From Sphagnum compactum (lineage: Eukaryota; Bryophyta; Sphagnopsida; Sphagnales), in assembly GCA_965153455.1 (NCBI GenBank), contig OZ234493.1:1860001-1924000 (forward strand): a stretch of 64,000 bases of DNA, in the 5' to 3' direction. Position 1 is the first letter of the stretch. Every line of letters starts with the position of its first letter. The notes under the pieces are model-generated. The model saw only the letters and a list, made by a program, of their open reading frames with translations. It was not told the origin of the DNA and did not search any database. Positions 47,768 through 58,319 of this stretch are shown here, in pieces. Both the position numbers and the translations under genes were made by a program.

Positions 47768-48914
47768 CTAATTCCAGTCATAGTGTGTAAACAACTCATC
47801 TCCTGATCTGATGGTACTAGTAGCTATAACCAGGCAATGGTCTTCATGATAAGTCTGGCCATATGGTGCTGGAGGAGGTCCCTCAACAAAAACCCACTCA
47901 CAATTAGCCCTACGCTTAGGCCGAGTCCCACCGTACTGTTGATGAAACCAGCAATGTTTCCAGAACGTATGGGGTCTCCATCTATCACCCTCCCATCACT
48001 ATGCCTCCTAGTGCTACCAGCAAATGTGTCCATATCAAGAGCAAAGGTCTTCCACTCAGGATGTTGTGTGAGGATCATGTTCCAATGTCTTCTCTTATAG
48101 ATAGGCCCACCATAAGGGAACAAAGTAGGACCCTCTCTACGACAACTAGCTGAATCCTCTACAATGATGTCCTCACAAGCATATACTCCATAGCCATGCC
48201 TCTCTCCAAGTGTAGAGGTCTTAACAATCCATCGTCTACCCCAAACCACAACCTCCTCATCATAGGGCAAACTATCAAGCAACCCAAGAACTGCAGGGTT
48301 CCATGACTGGATAATATTGGCACATTTGCCAGTGAACTCACACATACCCCATCTGCCCTCAACAATAGTCTTAGCATGACCCTCACTTGGACGTTGTGCT
48401 TTGGATCGCTGCCTAATGGAGGGCACACGTGGCCTTGCCTCATGATATGGCTTACTGGCCTCATGAGAGGTACCAATCCCTACAGCAAATGCATGCGAAA
48501 GTGCATTTCCTATGGCAGTTAAAACCCCTTGTGATAGAACATAGGGTGGTGGTGTCATACGGGAACCCTATTACATTCAAAAAACCACAACAAACCATGG
48601 AAGTGAAAATAGTTTCAAAGAGGATTTCATGAAAAGTAACATGTATCAAAGAGGAAAAATGACAATGGTAAAATGACACTTACCACATGAGATGAAGAAG
48701 CTCCTGGGGTAAGACCACGATGACGCCCAAATCGCTGAATGTGTTGAGCACAAACATATGACTTTTGTGAAATCTGACCAACACACTTGGTGCATTGGCA
48801 AAGCTGCCGAGGTGGACCATGAGAAGAATGAGACACCTCTGCCTGCGTATGAACTGATGTGCCTTCATTTGAGGAGGATGAGTCACTAATGGAGACAACG
48901 GAGGAGGAAGACAT
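47768..48914 (-). CDS. Finger-SET domain protein carried by the CACTA element
   Basis: SET domains transfer methyl groups from S-adenosylmethionine to protein lysines, often on histones. Two exons: 48914-48684 (77 codons, ending in phase 0 at GTG|GTAAGT) and 48567-47768. The first is Ser-rich, then CQCTKC (C39, C41, C44) with CAQHIQRFGRHR, a possible zinc finger like those opening TNP2 proteins. The second holds the SET signature in order: GYGVYACEDI (about 202), FALDM (about 252), RVIDGDPIRSGNIAGFIN (about 270-287), then, after a one-base frame break near 47940, NCEWVFVEG and TIRSGDELFTHYDWN before the TAG at 47768-47770. GN..GFIN and the final Y are the parts that form the cofactor and lysine pocket in SET enzymes. 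Pre-SET and post-SET cysteines are not obvious. A possible non-coding 5' exon lies at about 49140-49050 (GCAG|GTATGC). I am sure of the SET fold assignment from motifs, not of the substrate. Confidence 0.75.
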
Positions 48915-48929
48915 ATCATCTGTCACATT

Positions 48930-49488
48930 AATAAGGCACAAATGTAAGGCAAAGACCAGATTAGACTTTCAAAAATCATGTGATACAACAATATAAACCC
49001 TTGACTACTCATAAATTGAGACTACCTAAACCAAAAAGAAATGCATACCTGCATCCAATGTGGGTTCAACAATGCCTATAGGACTGGTTGCCCGAAACCC
49101 TTTGGCATATGCAAAAAAAACAACAAAATGTTAAAGCCAGAATAAATTAAAACTTTGCGAACCCATTGCGAATGCCCCACCATCGCATCCCTCTTCGCAT
49201 CTACATATGTTACTTAAACCAAAGCCCTAAACCCTTTAACTTCCTCCTACATTAACAAAGGCCCAGACTTTGCAACTCTTTAACTTTGCGAAACTAACAG
49301 CATTGCACGGCCTTCGGAAATGCGTCCATTAGTCATTTTTGAAACCCAGACTCCTTTGCGATAAATAGCGTATCGCAAGTTGCGATGCGGATTACATCGC
49401 AAGCCCTGAATTGCCGAAAGTCCTTAAGCTGGAACGAAATCCCTTGAAGGTGTAGTGAAATCTTTCTAGGGGTCTAGACTAGAGTAGG
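48930..49488. promoter_or_regulatory. Divergent intergenic region with TTTGCGA motifs
   Basis: The minus-strand finger-SET/TNP2 unit and the plus-strand accessory gene point away from each other across this interval. Between 49155 and 49400 the same motif as in the element ends recurs: AACTTTGCGAA, TTGCGAATG, ATCGCATC, TTCGCATC, TTTGCGAAAC, TTTGCGATAA, GCGTATCGCAAGTTGCGATG and ACATCGCAAG. This suggests a shared promoter that a TNPA-type protein could bind to control its own expression. No TATA box is assigned. Confidence 0.5.
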
Positions 49489-51329
49489 ATGGCGAGTGAA
49501 TTTGAATTCATTCTTGGCATTGCTCGAGAAGTGTCGAAGGAAAGCTTGGGCAGAGAGGAGGTTGTGGATTGTAGTGGCTAGGACTGGTGGAGGGGGTTTT
49601 GGGTCTAGAGGAGGTGACAATAATGAGGAAAGGTTGAGGAAAATGGTTGCTGATCACTTGAGAGCTTCAGAGCTATTTGCAATCGATACTAGGACACCTG
49701 AAGGGCTGGCATCCTTGACAGCCATCTTAGGTCAAGCATTGCAAGCAGGGCTGACTGCTGGGGAAGCACAAAGAAAGGAGGAGGCAAGGAAGGCTGCAGA
49801 AGCCAAGGCAGCAGAGAAGAAGAGAAAGAGAGATGGGGGAGCAACAACAGGAGCTCTCTCACCTAGAACTCTTGAGAAGAAAAGGAGGAAGGATGAGAAG
49901 GATGCCATCAGAAAGGAGAAGCTCGACCTGAAGAAGGAGGAGGAGAGGAAGAAGCTCCCTCTGATAACATTGGCAGAGGAGGGAATTCCAACCGAGCTGG
50001 CATACACTGGGGCCAAAAGCACCATTAGGCACATTGTCTCCACCAACTTTGCACGAGGAGTTGAGTGGGGCACTCTCTCAAAGGCAGAACAGAAGAGAGT
50101 GATAAATCAGGTCAAGGGAGCATTTCGAAATGGAGGAGAGCTTGATTCACAGTGGATTGCAGACAAGATCTCCAATTCAATGTCTCAAGCAAGATACCAT
50201 GACAGGATGAAAATTCGTGCTCACCTGAGAGACCTGAATGTGTACAAGAACTTGGAGAGGCCGCTTCAGTTCTCAGAAGACATCTGGAATGCCTTCTACC
50301 AGTCTGAGGTGTAGCTGAAAGCAGCAAGGCAGCTGAAGGAGATCACACAGCAACTAGCCAAGGCCAAGAAGGCAAGAGAGTTTGGGAGGTCTGACCGTGA
50401 CTTGAAGGCACTGGAGCTGAAGCTTGCTAAATGCCAATCAGTGGTGGACGAGGTTGGTGATCCACCATTGAAGTTCCTCAAGGCAACAGAGCGAGTGAAA
50501 CTGGTTCCACCCACCACCCACAGGCTAGGGCAAGGTGGCATTCCCGGCCTCAAAGCAGCATTTGTAAGTACCCTCCCTCTCCTCCATTTCTTTCCTGCAA
50601 AGATTCAAATAAAGTTGAGTTTCTATGGAGTCAAATAGGATTGTTTGCGATACCTCTACGATGCGAATTGCATCGCAAATATAGGTCAAATGGCGTTTGT
50701 TTCGCAAAGATACGATGGGATTTGTTTCACAAACTGCTTCGCAAGTTTCAGTATGCAAAGGTCTCCGCTTCGCAAAAGTGGTCGGAGACTTGAATAGATT
50801 CTTTATGCGTTTTTACTGACCTGTTGTATTGTGGGGACAGTATAAGAGGTATAAGAGGAAGATCACAGCTGCAGAAATGACAATGGGCCAGGAGCATGAC
50901 AAGGAGCATCTTTTTGAACATGTTGATGCACTATTGGTGAGTGGGTTTGGTTGGGATTCAATTTCTGTTTGTGTTGAGATTGTTTTCATTTGAATCAAGA
51001 TTTTCATTTATGGTGTTGACTAAACTTTGCATGTTGAAATGCAGGCGTCTGAGGGTGAGAGTGAGAGCTCCCAGGGCAGCAGTGATGAGGAGGAGAGAGG
51101 CGCTAGCACTGCTCCCAATGCTACCAGTAGCAGTGGACCTAGTTCATTTGCTAGTCGAAATGCAGGTTCTGCAAGGGGCAAAGATAAAGAGGATAGGGAG
51201 GAGGAGGAGGAGGAAGGGTAGGGGGACGATGAAGAGAAGGAGGAGGATGAGCAGCCTCCCCCTCCACCAGAGAACACTAGGAAGAAAGATTCAAGGAAGA
51301 AATCCAAGAGGGGAAGGAAGTCTAGATAG
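49489..51329 (+). pseudogene. TNPA-type accessory protein gene, three exons, damaged
   Basis: TNPA-like proteins bind subterminal motifs and hold the two element ends together for TNP2. The likely start is ATG 49489 (MASEFEFILGIAREVSKESL), but that frame stops at 49579, and the long frame open from 49496 takes over, implying a one-base frameshift. Then come a charged coiled stretch (EEARKAAEAKAAEKKRKRDG), a Lys/Glu helix, and a block with STIRHIVSTNFARGVEW...QVKGAFRNGG...RYHDRMKIRAHLRD that resembles plant En/Spm Transposase_24 proteins. A TAG at 50312-50314 interrupts it, and the frame goes on to a donor at 50564. Exon 2 is 50841-50936; exon 3 is 51045-51329, acidic and Ser-rich, with a second TAG at 51219-51221 before PPPPPENTRKKD and a basic tail. 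All junctions keep frame. Two TAGs and a frameshift mean this copy is probably not functional. Confidence 0.65.
50564..50840 (+). other. Intron 1 of the TNPA-type gene, with TTTGCGA motifs
   Basis: Bounded by TTT|GTAAGT and GGACAG|TATAAG; splicing keeps the reading frame. At 50641-50790 it holds TTTGCGATACC, ACGATGCGAATTGCATCGCA, TTTCGCAAAG, TTCGCAAG and TTCGCAAAAG, the same motif as the element ends. This is an unusual place for such motifs. Confidence 0.6.
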
Positions 51330-51479
51330 ACAGCTAGTGTGTTAGATACCCAAGGGTTGCAAACCCTTTTACATTGTAAATTTTGAAATTTTGATATAGA
51401 TATTTTTTTTTGCCTTCCAAAGTGACTCCAAATGAATATAAACCCTGCTTCCAAAATAAAAATACAATGCCATGCTCTT

Positions 51480-52260
51480 GCGATACACAGTGGATCTCAA
51501 AACCATTTGCGAGTCATAATTCTTCGCAACACTGCAAAAGCCAAAAGACCAAATATACCATGTCACAGACATCGCTACACTCTTACGGGTAAAATCATTC
51601 CAGAATAGGTTTGCGAAATCATAGATTTCGCAAACTTTAGCGGCATTTTGAGAATCCCAAAATGTTTGCGTTAGATCTTACATCGGAAACAGATAGACTT
51701 TTGAGTCGATTCACTAAGTCGTTGCGTTGATGGGTTTGTTGCAAATAGTTTCTGATGTAATGTTAATCACAAACTTTTAGCGGCATTTTGAGATCCTGAA
51801 ATGTTTGCGTTAGATCTTATATCGGAAACCGATAGACTTTTGAGTCGATTCGCTAAGTCATTGCGGTGATGGGTTTGTTGCAAATAATTTCCAATGTAAT
51901 GTTAATCGCAAACTTTTAGCGGCATTTTGAGAATCCCGAAATGTTTGCGTTAGATCTTATATTGGAAACCGATAGACTTTTGAGTCGATTCACTAAGTCG
52001 TTGCGGTGATGGGTTTGTTGCAAATAGTTTCCGATGTAGTGTTAATCACAAACAATGTATAGAAGCAGTTATAATCGAAAATGTTTTGCGATTTTATCAA
52101 GTTCGGGAGTTGTGAAGGACTTGCGATGGTACGGGTGCGAATGTTATGGTATCGCAAAAGGTTAAGAGTTTGCGAGGAATTATGGTTCACAACAGCGGGC
52201 TTTCGGAAATTTCTTTCTTTGTTGTTTGCGATGATATTTGGATCGCAAAATAGCCCCCTG
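51480..52260. repeat. Right subterminal motif cluster
   Basis: TTTGCGA, TTGCGTTAG, TCGCAAA and TTGCGGTG motifs recur from about 51480 to the right end, ending in TTTGCGATGATATTTGGATC followed by GCAAAATAG. The cluster mirrors the left one and includes the 139-bp triplication at 51632-52049. Confidence 0.85.
51632..52049 (+). repeat. 139-bp tandem triplication in the right subterminal region
   Basis: Copies start at 51632, 51771 and 51910 with AAACTTTTAGCGGCATTTTG (the first lacks one T). Each contains AATGTTTGCGTTAGATCTTA, GATAGACTTTTGAGTCGATT, AAGTCGTTGCG and GTTTGTTGCAAAT, then TGATGTAATGTTAATC or a variant. They differ at only a few positions, so the expansion is young relative to the rest of the window. 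Confidence 0.9.
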
Positions 52261-52271
52261 TTGTTGTAGTG
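52258..52271 (-). repeat. CACTA terminal inverted repeat, right
   Basis: The plus strand ends TGTTGTTGTAGTG, that is CACTACAACAACA on the minus strand, matching the left end. Confidence 0.9.
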
Positions 52272-52274
52272 ACA
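52272..52274. repeat. Target-site duplication, right (ACA)
   Basis: ACA directly follows the element and equals the ACA at 43364-43366. Confidence 0.85.
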
Positions 52275-52689
52275 TCTTTGATTTGCTTTGTTTCTTTCCA
52301 AGAAACATGAAGTTCAACATTTCTTTTATTTTGGATGTCATGAGCCTCCCCTCCCATCACTATAACTATGGATGACGAGTGAATTGTTCATTCACCTTAA
52401 ATGAACAAGGTTTGGTTTCCTGGACATGGTAACTAACACTAGAGTCCATGGTAGCACATTCACTATTTAAGCTATATGTTAAAAGAATTTAATATACTGC
52501 ATATGAACTTGGTTACACCATCAAGATTGCACGACAAAAATTGAATAGTACAAAACTTGTGCTACATTGTTCCAATCTTTGATATCATGTTGAAATGAAT
52601 TGTCTTACTAATTAAAATTGTTTAATTAGTTACTCCTATGTATATGGACCTCACTTAAAAAGTCAAATATTTTACAAAATAGATAATTG

Positions 52690-52760
52690 TTAATTGATTG
52701 TAATAGCCAAAACAACATAATTATTTGATGTTTAAACTAATATTGTACTATAGCTTAGGA
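52690..52760 (+). repeat. Dispersed repeat, copy 2 (other copy 36845-36930)
   Basis: TTGTAATAGCCAAAACAACA, TAATTATTTGATG and TTTAAACTAATATTGTAC correspond to the copy at 36845-36930. Confidence 0.65.
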
Positions 52761-52994
52761 AAGGTCCAAGCCTATAGATGTTAATTTTTGAATTCAATCC
52801 TTATAATCACATAGGTAGGTTGTACAATTAAAGTCCCATGTGCGATCATAGTCAAACGAGCCAAAAACCATGTTGGATGATCGAAAAATTGTCAAATTTT
52901 TCAAATATATTTATGTAATGCCATTTTAATGTCATGTTGATTAAGGAAATTTGTGCTAAATGATTTATATGAATTTTTAAAAATTCAAAATATC

Positions 52995-53370
52995 ATTTTA
53001 GAAATTTCAAATTTCAAGAATCACTTGCTAGATGTAAATGGGTCCTAATGTGTATGCCATATAAACAAAGTTTTGGCTTTTGATACAAAAAACTAAAGTT
53101 TAAAATAATTATCATATTTTAGCATGATTTGAAATTATGATCAATTTTCAAGACGAAACATAGAATCTGGAAAGTTGTGTACACTTTTAAAAAATTCATA
53201 TTTGTTCAAAAAGAGTTCACACAAGTAATATAATTTATTGGGGGACTTGTCAATATTTTTAAAATATGTTGCAAAAACAATCCTTCAAAAAATCCTTCTA
53301 TGAAAAAGTCAACATATTAAAAAAGGGCCCATTTGTGGTTGAGTCCTTCATCACTGTTGGTTCATTTCAT
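52995..53370 (+). repeat. Dispersed repeat, copy 2 (other copy 42050-42450)
   Basis: See the first copy for the shared words. It starts near ATTTCAAATTTCAAGAATCA and ends near CCTTCTATGAAAAAGTCAAC. Confidence 0.7.
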
Positions 53371-56300
53371 TGTGATCACACCCTCTTGCACAACGCTCAC
53401 ACACCATACAAAACACTTGAAGAATACAAGAGATAAAATTTACATTTTTTGGGCTAGGATCACGAATGCATCTAAAACTTAGTCCTTATGTGGGCTACAC
53501 CCATTGGGGAGTTCATCACTTCTGCATTAGGACTCTATTTTATGGGGATCGTTCATCAAAATCATGTCCGTTTATTTTCATGAACACTTCCATAATCAAA
53601 AGGACACATACGTTTGTTGCAGCATAGGTTTGTTACACAAAAGGTTCATCCCATGGCTTAACGAAAAATAATTACATGAAATTATGAAAAGCAAAACATG
53701 AGCCCAAAGTTCCACCCATAACCATTTATGTACTTGCAAGGAAAAATAAATGAATTATTATGCCTATCCATCCACATCTATTAACATCCTCATTTATTAA
53801 CTACAAGCCATTCATATTGTGCCACATGTTATCCTTTTAGAATTGTCATCCTTCCTATGAACAAATCATTCAATTATTGGGAATCTTCTTCATGAAAATC
53901 TAATCGAGTTCACATAATTTGCTCCCAACTATGTCTAACCCAAAATAGTTAACTAATTATTCATGAGTTCAAACCTATGTCGTTAGTCAAAGATCGTCAA
54001 GGTAGGACCCATAAGTTGTATTATTTATTTACATATTTACCCATCTTTTTACCCTTGTGCAACATTATTATTTATTACAACTTTTACCCCTAATAACCCA
54101 TATTGGTGTTACATTATCACTAACTTGTATACTAATCTTAAACAAAATCAATTGTTGTGATGTTGATTTACATTGATCTAAGTTATTTAGGTGTGGATCC
54201 CATTTGTACGATGGTTTTTATCCCACCACATTAGCGCTTCCACATATCATTTGTATATAGATTAGTCCACTAAAATTCCTTACTTTATGATACATGTTAA
54301 CGTCTATTACTCTAACATTGTCACAGAGTATAATGGATTTTGTGCAACAATAAATACAAATTTTCCTACATGGCAATAGGCCTTGGTTCATGCAATCTTT
54401 TCTTTGTAAAAATAAATTTGATTTTCACAAATGGGAAATTTTTGCTGAAAAAATAAATAATATATTGAATAGACATGTTTTTTCAAGTTTTTTCCAATTT
54501 TTTTCACAAAAAAATGAATTTCTGTCGCAGTAAAAATCACTAGGCTCATGACACATGTGTGATATAAACTATTTGCTTTCATACATTTCAATCTAAATTG
54601 CATGTTGTGTACACTAAATATTTCAATATTTTTCTTCAAATAAATTGCAAAATAGCAAAACTTCACCACCAATCATTGAAATATATGGGGTGTGTATTAA
54701 TGTTGATAGGTTCCCTAGTTTGCACTATTAAATTCAAGGATTCATGTTTATATTCTTGTGATAGGACTCGAACTAACATCATTTGATGGAAATAACACAC
54801 AAACTAATTTTGGAACTAACCTTTGTTAGAATTGGAATTGAAATTGGAACCATGCATGAAAACTATTTCCAAACATAAGTTCAAAGAATTAGCAAGGAGG
54901 CTATAACTTTGTGTGCAAAACCAAGACCACATGGTTTAGACATTTGAAAAACGAGGTTCAAACCCACAGCTGGAACACTTACCATTTAAAGTTTTTTAAG
55001 TATCAAAATTGGGATTGAAGGTTTACTTTAAAAAGGAAAAACAATTCAACACTTGTATATACCATTGTTGTACTCATATATCCCTTTTAACACATCTATT
55101 GGGTATTGGTATTGAATATTCTCATACCAACCTAGTACTAATATTGGATCATTTTCAACACTATCATAGCACCTTGTTTGGTATTGGGCCCATTTTGATT
55201 TTTGCATGGTATGAGGTAGGTATAAAATGTGGTATTGAGATTGGTATAAATTTTTTTATGAAGCTAATATTCTTTTAGGACCTTACTAGTTTGGTCTTGG
55301 TAGGAGGTTGGCATTGCCTCAAGTTATATTAGATGTTTAAAAACCTTCAATCTTTTTGTTGCAACTATTGTGAGAGTCAATCAGGGAGTGACCTTGTGCC
55401 ATATCTTGTTTATTTTATAATAATGCAACATTTCAAAAATACCATACTTGCTATTGAAAGTTGGCATATTTTCACAAAAAAATCTAACATTGAAAGAAAT
55501 GGGGTTTGGTAATCCTAGCTTGGGTTGTAGGAGTTTCGTCTTTTTATTGTTTCACCTCTTTAGGAATTATTAAACATCAGACATTAATGCTAGGTATAGT
55601 ACCTATCTACTATAAAGGTCTTTTCCATTAGGCTCCTATGATTAGAATTACACATAATTTTGCAATCAGGGTTTTTTAAAAATTGTTTTTTGCATTTTAA
55701 GTTTAAATGATTACTATATATATAATATAGTCATATATGTAATTAAGGTTAAAATTTTGAGGTTGCACAAAATATGCTAATAATGCATACAATTCTCATA
55801 ATTTTGGCGACAACATAATAAGATAAAGTAATTCAAAACTAGCAAAACAACCCAAATTATAGAAGCTTGTGTTAATTATATCTAATTATGTCAAATCTAT
55901 ACAAACATTTGGCAAAAGGTCCCTTACACTGAGTAGCCTCCTTGATACATTAATGAAAAATATAAAATAAAATTGTGATTTGTAAATGATACCTTGAATT
56001 TAGCCTTGGAGTTGTCAACCATTTGTTCAAGACAATGTAACACAGAGAATCATGACCTAAAACAACTTTTTTAAAACAACAATATGCTAATGATGAAATG
56101 TGAATGTGTGTATGAGGGTTGGCAATCCTTCCTATAAAAGTAACTAGCAAACTGGCAATAAACCTAAATGTTTATGGTCTAAATGTAAAGCATCTTGTAA
56201 TCATTGAAAAATCTCTACTTGGCTATAGACTCCAGTCAATTCAATTTTTAGCCTAGTTTTTTGTACTTACAACTTTCATTTTTTTATAATAGGTCTTTAG

Positions 56301-58310
56301 TTAGGCATGGAGTTTTGTAGCTTTGACTAATTTTAGCCCATCGAAAAAAAACCATGATTGTGATGATTACAATAGCTTAATGAAAAGCCCCTAATTTAGG
56401 ACCATGTTTGTTGCTGCATGGACAAGCACTTTCCATTGAAGAGCTTTCAAATGCATTGAAATATGTAATTAATCAATGTTAAAGAGCATTGGAAACACAT
56501 TGCCATTCATAAAAAAACGACGACAATTGGGTCACTTTGTGGTGAGTTAGAGGTTGATTCACAACTCTTGCATTTGGTCAATGCTTGACTGATCAAGTAA
56601 TGAGGGTGGCTCTCAAGATTTAGGTCAACGCTTGACTAGTAGAGTAGTAAAATGGCTGCGCGAGCGCAGATAGCTAAGAAATATAAAATGGAAAGCCAAG
56701 GCTGATCAAAAAATCTCTTATCACAACGACCTCATGGAAAGATGTCCTAAACAATGGTTAGGTTGTTACTTCTGAATTTCAAGGGGATAATTATTTATCT
56801 ATCTATTTATGTCGAAAAATTCTTACCTTCCAATTTTGTGATGTTTTCTTCAACCAAAATTGCTCATAAGTAGTATATATATATATATCTAAATTTGGTG
56901 ATATTAACAAAATTGAAAGTAAAAAAAAACATTATGCATCTTTTGGTGGTGATTTTTTAAAGTTAAAAATTGGAATTTTCAGATAAATTTGACCCAGAGA
57001 CCACCGCATGAATATTTGAATATGATAAACAAGTTTTCAATCCTGGCGTCTCATCCCCAATCAAAAAAAATATTATTATTACAAGGTGGTGACGTCCTTG
57101 CTCAGGTGGGTGGCTCAATTGACTGAGTCCTCTTTGGATAGCTTTCAAAAGCAGTGCTGGATTGGTATGTGCTTTTTGACCAATGATACTAGCTAGACTG
57201 GTCCTGGAATTGGGTAGTTTTTTTTTTTTTTTGCCCCCCACCCCCCCCCCCCCCCTCAATATTATTTGGCAGGCCCGGGTAATTGGGTACTTGAAAAAGC
57301 TCTCATTACCCAATATGGTACTGGTATAAGGCATGTATGTATGTATATATCTCATGTTAGCTTATGTCTCATACCAGACTGACTGATATTGGTATCATAA
57401 ATAAGGTTGGTATTGCCTCGAGTCATCCCGGACTGACTGGTATGGTAGGTTCTTTAAATTACCCATATTGATACCCGTACCATATACCCAGGTTGCACCC
57501 TATATGCCAATACAACACTGGTTTCTTCACGGTTGGTTTCACCTAGTGTCAGGTGGGTTGTTCTCTCCTTTTTTTCTCTGAAGAAAGAACTGATGATGAC
57601 GATGGGTAAGGGTTAGGTGCATGATGGGACCCTTGATCGGCCGTTCTTAAAAAAAACAAAAAACAAGGAACCGAGTTTTGACCTGTAGGTCACTGCGGTT
57701 CTCTCGAAAGTAAAAATGAGTCTAAAGAACCTGCCCGGAACCTCTTGCTCTTTGGCTGCTGGAGCTTTGGAAAAACCCACCGGTTCTTAACAAATTTCCC
57801 AATGAAAGAAAAACACTCAAAGAACGAACCGCCAAACACCAGTTTTAACCAACATCTTTTTTGCTTGTTTCTCATCACTCAATTTTGCTCCCAAAGATGT
57901 TAATTAAATTTTTTTTCAAAAAATAGGTTGTGTAATAAATTGACAAAAATGAGAAAACTAGAACTTCCGAAAGTCCAAATGCCCAGTAAAAAAAGAAGAA
58001 GGTAGGTCTGATGTAAGTCAGGAAAAGGAGTATGGGTAAAAAGATTCGGGCTAGGGAGCCACCTGAAGATACAAAGGAAAACAAATGGTGGGTCTTTAAG
58101 TTATCTCCATAACTGACTTGTTTGTGAAGCACACATTGTAGGGAGAAATGAAGGAAGGAAACGTGAGAATAAAGTGGATAGGTGAAAATGGCTGACTCTA
58201 GCAAAAGGAGAAAGATGTGGCATATGGATTTGGGGAAGCCAAGGTCAAACAAGGGGTGTGTCATATTGTGGCCTTTTCATATACATTAAAAAAAGTACCT
58301 TAAGGCAAAA
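53370..58310. other. Gene-free AT-rich region with homopolymers
   Basis: No gene family is recognised. The longest minus frames, 56963-57355 and 57875-58264, are low-complexity (Lys or Phe/Leu runs). A run of T followed by CCCCCCA and 16 C residues lies at about 57219-57256. GGTTGGCATTGCCTC at about 55305 and GGTTGGTATTGCCTC at about 57405, with GTATTGG/TACCAATAC words around both, suggest fragments of one repeat family. Confidence 0.4.
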
Positions 58311-58319
58311 GAAGAATTA

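Larger units (their letters stand above)
43367..52271. mobile_element. CACTA (En/Spm) DNA transposon, 8,905 bp
   Basis: The left end is CACTACTACATATTGTGCC and the right end, read inward on the minus strand, is CACTACAACAACAGGGGGC. Ten terminal bases match with one mismatch. A perfect 3-bp duplication, ACA, flanks the element. Inside are a TNP2 transposase (minus), a finger-SET gene (minus) and a TNPA-type gene (plus), and the subterminal zones are crowded with TTTGCGA/TCGCAAA motifs. Ends, duplication, transposase and subterminal repeats all fit CACTA. The ends look intact, so the copy could be mobilised in trans even though its own genes are damaged. Confidence 0.95.

Noticed and set aside
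47271-48100. Plus-strand ORFs opposite TNP2 and SET
   Set aside because: Shadows of the well-supported minus-strand exons.
51020-51454. Minus-strand Ser/Leu-rich ORF of 144 codons
   Set aside because: It is the complement of the acidic GAG/GAA-rich third exon of the accessory gene; low complexity.
54750-54985. tRNA or SINE B-box words (GGACTCGAACTAA, GAGGTTCAAACCC)
   Set aside because: No A box at suitable spacing and no cloverleaf; isolated matches to a short degenerate consensus.
56654-56668. Perfect short palindrome CTGCGCGAGCGCAG
   Set aside because: Stem of 6 bp with 2-base loop; no T-run after it and no gene nearby, so no terminator or operator role can be supported.
56963-57355. 130-codon minus ORF
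   Set aside because: It runs through the C16 and T-run homopolymers, producing Gly and Lys runs; no domain.
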